Shown one piece after another: positions 62,460-64,000 of a stretch of 64,000 nt of DNA. The notes under the pieces are model-generated. The model saw nothing but the letters and a program-made list of their open reading frames with translations, was not told the DNA's origin and did no database searches. Origin of the DNA: Paenibacillus hexagrammi (GTDB taxonomy: Bacteria > Bacillota > Bacilli > Paenibacillales > NBRC-103111); assembly GCF_021513275.1 (NCBI RefSeq), contig NZ_CP090978.1:2666001-2730000 (forward strand), given 5' to 3'. Both the position numbers and the translations under genes were made by a program. The first letter of the stretch is position 1. Every line of letters starts with the position of its first letter.

Positions 62460-63587
62460 TTATGATTGGAGGATCCCTTTTAGATACCCTGCAAGCTCAG
62501 CCGCGGCTTTCTCATGAGCGAGAACGCCAGGATGACTTCTTGCGCCAACGGTTTCATCCGTCATACCAGGAAGCTGAAAGATTGAAACGTGGTGATCGCC
62601 GGATTCCCTTTTGTAAGTATCCACAGCGCGGTAAATAGCCGGCATCAGAGGAATCCCCAGCATTCGATAGGCCCATACTAGATGAGCCTTCTTATTATGT
62701 AGTCTTAGCTTCGTCAAAAAATCAGCAGCAGCGCGTTCAAATTTAGCGATGTCATCTTCATGATAGCTCCCATCATCGTGAAGACGCTGCTTGTAAGATA
62801 CGCCAGTAGCCGGATCCACCCATGCCGGTGTCTGGAAAGCTGAGCCATCATTTGTGCCTAGATTCACCACCACAATGTCAGGCTGCCAGGAATCGAAAGC
62901 ATAGTCTCGATTAGCTCCAAGCTTTTCATTGGTTGCACCTTTCAGCAGTCCGCACACTTTCTCATATTGAGCCGGAATGCTGCAATTCGGGTTGTTATCC
63001 CAGCTGGTAAGTACTCCCCAGCCGCTTTGAGAGATGACTCGGTAATCCGCATCTAAGGCAGCAGCGGTCATATAGGTGTAATTCTGGATCGCGCTGAACC
63101 ACATTGGAATCCAGTCTGCTTCTTCCTTCGCGCCAATTGCTCCTTCGCCGGAAGTGATGCTGTCGCCAATAAATTCGATTTTATGCGGTTTTTTCTTGAC
63201 AGGCATGAACTCTCCGTCCGTCTTAATCGCGTGAATTTGAAGGAAACAGGCGGTGTCCTCACTCATGGCTTGTGTATCTTTAACAATCCGAATATTTTTG
63301 CACACGCGTTCATTCATGCCGCGAAAAACACAAATCCATCTTCTACCTGCCGTCACCATCTGTCTGCTCACAGGCTCTGCGTTCAGGATGATGCTGATCC
63401 AAGGCTCATAGGTGTCATAGTCAGCTTCAACCTCTACCCACAGCTCGCTTCCGGTCACTTCAAGCTCAAGCGCGCTCCCCGTCCAAAACAAGGTTAAGGG
63501 CGAAAGACTACCGGTTGTTCTGCCGTGTACGCTTATATGTTCAATATCTGCTAAAGCGGTCGTTCTTAATTGATCGTTTGTTTTCAT
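62460..63587 (-). CDS. SGNH esterase, carbohydrate esterase family 2-like
   Basis: 375 residues, no signal peptide, so cytoplasmic. N-terminal jelly-roll (about 1-135) followed by an SGNH hydrolase. Block I is IEFIGDSITSGEGA with the nucleophile Ser, block III is VVVNLGTNDGS, and the catalytic His is in GARSHPGVLAHEKAAAEL. The two-domain order is that of CE2 deacetylases, which remove acetyl groups from sugars such as xylo- or manno-oligosaccharides. It follows the GH43-CBM6 gene on the same map side but has its own terminator. It probably deacetylates imported plant oligosaccharides. Confidence 0.85.
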   Translation of the reverse strand: MKTNDQLRTTALADIEHISVHGRTTGSLSPLTLFWTGSALELEVTGSELWVEVEADYDTYEPWISIILNAEPVSRQMVTAGRRWICVFRGMNERVCKNIRIVKDTQAMSEDTACFLQIHAIKTDGEFMPVKKKPHKIEFIGDSITSGEGAIGAKEEADWIPMWFSAIQNYTYMTAAALDADYRVISQSGWGVLTSWDNNPNCSIPAQYEKVCGLLKGATNEKLGANRDYAFDSWQPDIVVVNLGTNDGSAFQTPAWVDPATGVSYKQRLHDDGSYHEDDIAKFERAAADFLTKLRLHNKKAHLVWAYRMLGIPLMPAIYRAVDTYKRESGDHHVSIFQLPGMTDETVGARSHPGVLAHEKAAAELAGYLKGILQS

Positions 63588-63808
63588 CCATATCCCCCTC
63601 CCAACTTTACATACAGAATTATATCAGTAGGTTTGATTAAATACATCTTGTTCGCCGAGATAGTTAACCAAACGAGCATAATAAATGTTGAATGAATAAA
63701 TGGAGATATACTCATTAAATCACTTTATCTACTTTAAATGGAAAAACATGATTTCAACAAAGTATTTTGTATGGTATAATCCGGCTTGTACAATAGAGAT
63801 GGCTTAAT

Positions 63809-63937
63809 GGGCGGTCGGCTAGTCTCCCGGAAGGGAGGTGATGCCCGTGGAGGTATTCCAAGCGATACAGTTAATGTTCCTTTTCGGAATGTTTATTCTC
63901 GCTTTGTTAACCTACATGAACAAGAAATAGACCGCCC
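63809..63937 (+). promoter_or_regulatory. Structured mRNA of the small toxin (SD hairpin and long-range pairing)
   Basis: CTCCC (63824-63828) and GGGAG (63833-63837) form a hairpin with loop GGAA that buries the Shine-Dalgarno. GGGCGGTC at 63809-63816 is the exact complement of GACCGCCC at 63930-63937 just after the stop, allowing 5'-3' closure. A TATAAT box is at 63775-63780. These traits are known for type I toxin mRNAs. Confidence 0.6.
63847..63930 (+). CDS. Small holin-like toxin (putative type I toxin)
   Basis: 27 residues from a GTG at 63847 (GGGAGG eight bases upstream; the ATG six bases earlier is too close). One membrane helix, MEVFQAIQLMFLFGMFILAL, and a Lys-Lys end, like the short holin-like toxin peptides of Bacillota. 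In related systems translation is blocked by an antisense RNA. An antisense promoter was not confirmed here. The reader should treat the toxin role as inferred from resemblance. Confidence 0.7.
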   Translation: MEVFQAIQLMFLFGMFILALLTYMNKK

Positions 63938-64000
63938 TCAGGAAAGGTTCGCGGTCTATTAGATGCGGTCTAGCCTATGTGATGCCTACCGCCCTTAAAA

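Overview
The window looks like a chromosome segment of a Paenibacillus-like soil Bacillota. The supporting evidence is YesM/YesN-type sensor and AraC-regulator pairs, a spore-cortex hydrolase (CwlJ type), copper-amine-oxidase-N domain surface proteins, secreted multi-modular GH43 enzymes, a CYP102 fusion P450, strong GGAGG ribosome sites and frequent TTG/GTG starts. No rRNA, tRNA or CRISPR array was seen.

Layout. 1-6.2 kb: a truncated MFS exporter with a MarR regulator, then an operon of a GH105 unsaturated-glycuronyl hydrolase with a two-component system. 6.4-16.8 kb: a TMEM175-like protein, a secreted helical protein, a large GH43 arabinan-type enzyme with a frameshifted cohesin/dockerin tail, a spermidine-synthase-like protein, homoserine dehydrogenase, a MalY/PatB C-S lyase and an EmrB-type exporter. 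17-25.6 kb: a nuclease protein with an N-terminal motif like that of contractile-injection-system cargo, MazEF, a MarR/quinone-oxidoreductase operon with two operator palindromes, TetR/NmrA, a CwlJ-type hydrolase and a surface protein. 25.8-37.2 kb: a NarL-type two-component system, a serine hydrolase, and a sugar ABC transporter (binding protein plus two permeases, no ATPase) with a divergent Cache-AraC regulator. Three of these last four genes carry single-base frameshifts.

37.2-49.4 kb is an accessory region of small, unrelated genes, nearly all on the minus strand (DUF3977, VOC, SMI1/KNR4, unknowns, tiny membrane proteins, an LRR protein, a deacetylase). At least ten copies of a short repeat, all in one orientation, separate them. 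Several genes have their stop codon inside the repeat, and the fuller copies add a GC-rich hairpin. This is a gene-cassette array resembling integron cassettes with attC sites, but the sites are not canonical and no integrase is in the window. A group II intron sits directly after the terminator hairpin of one repeat; an IS3-type and an IS66-type element with a clean 8-bp target duplication lie in or beside the array. I regard this array as the most novel content.

52.7-64 kb: a PhnB-like protein, a Fur-boxed feoAB operon, a full-length CYP102 P450-reductase with two homopolymer frameshifts, a CwlO/M23 peptidase, a GH43-CBM6-ricin enzyme, a CE2-like esterase and a tiny holin-like toxin with conspicuous RNA structure. 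GH105, GH43 (two), CE2 and the ABC transporter point to a plant cell-wall polysaccharide lifestyle. Catabolite-repression-like palindromes precede both GH43 genes.

Nine reading frames are broken by one base each, mostly in or next to homopolymers and without other damage. Assembly indels are therefore as likely as real gene decay, and this affects how the split genes should be read.
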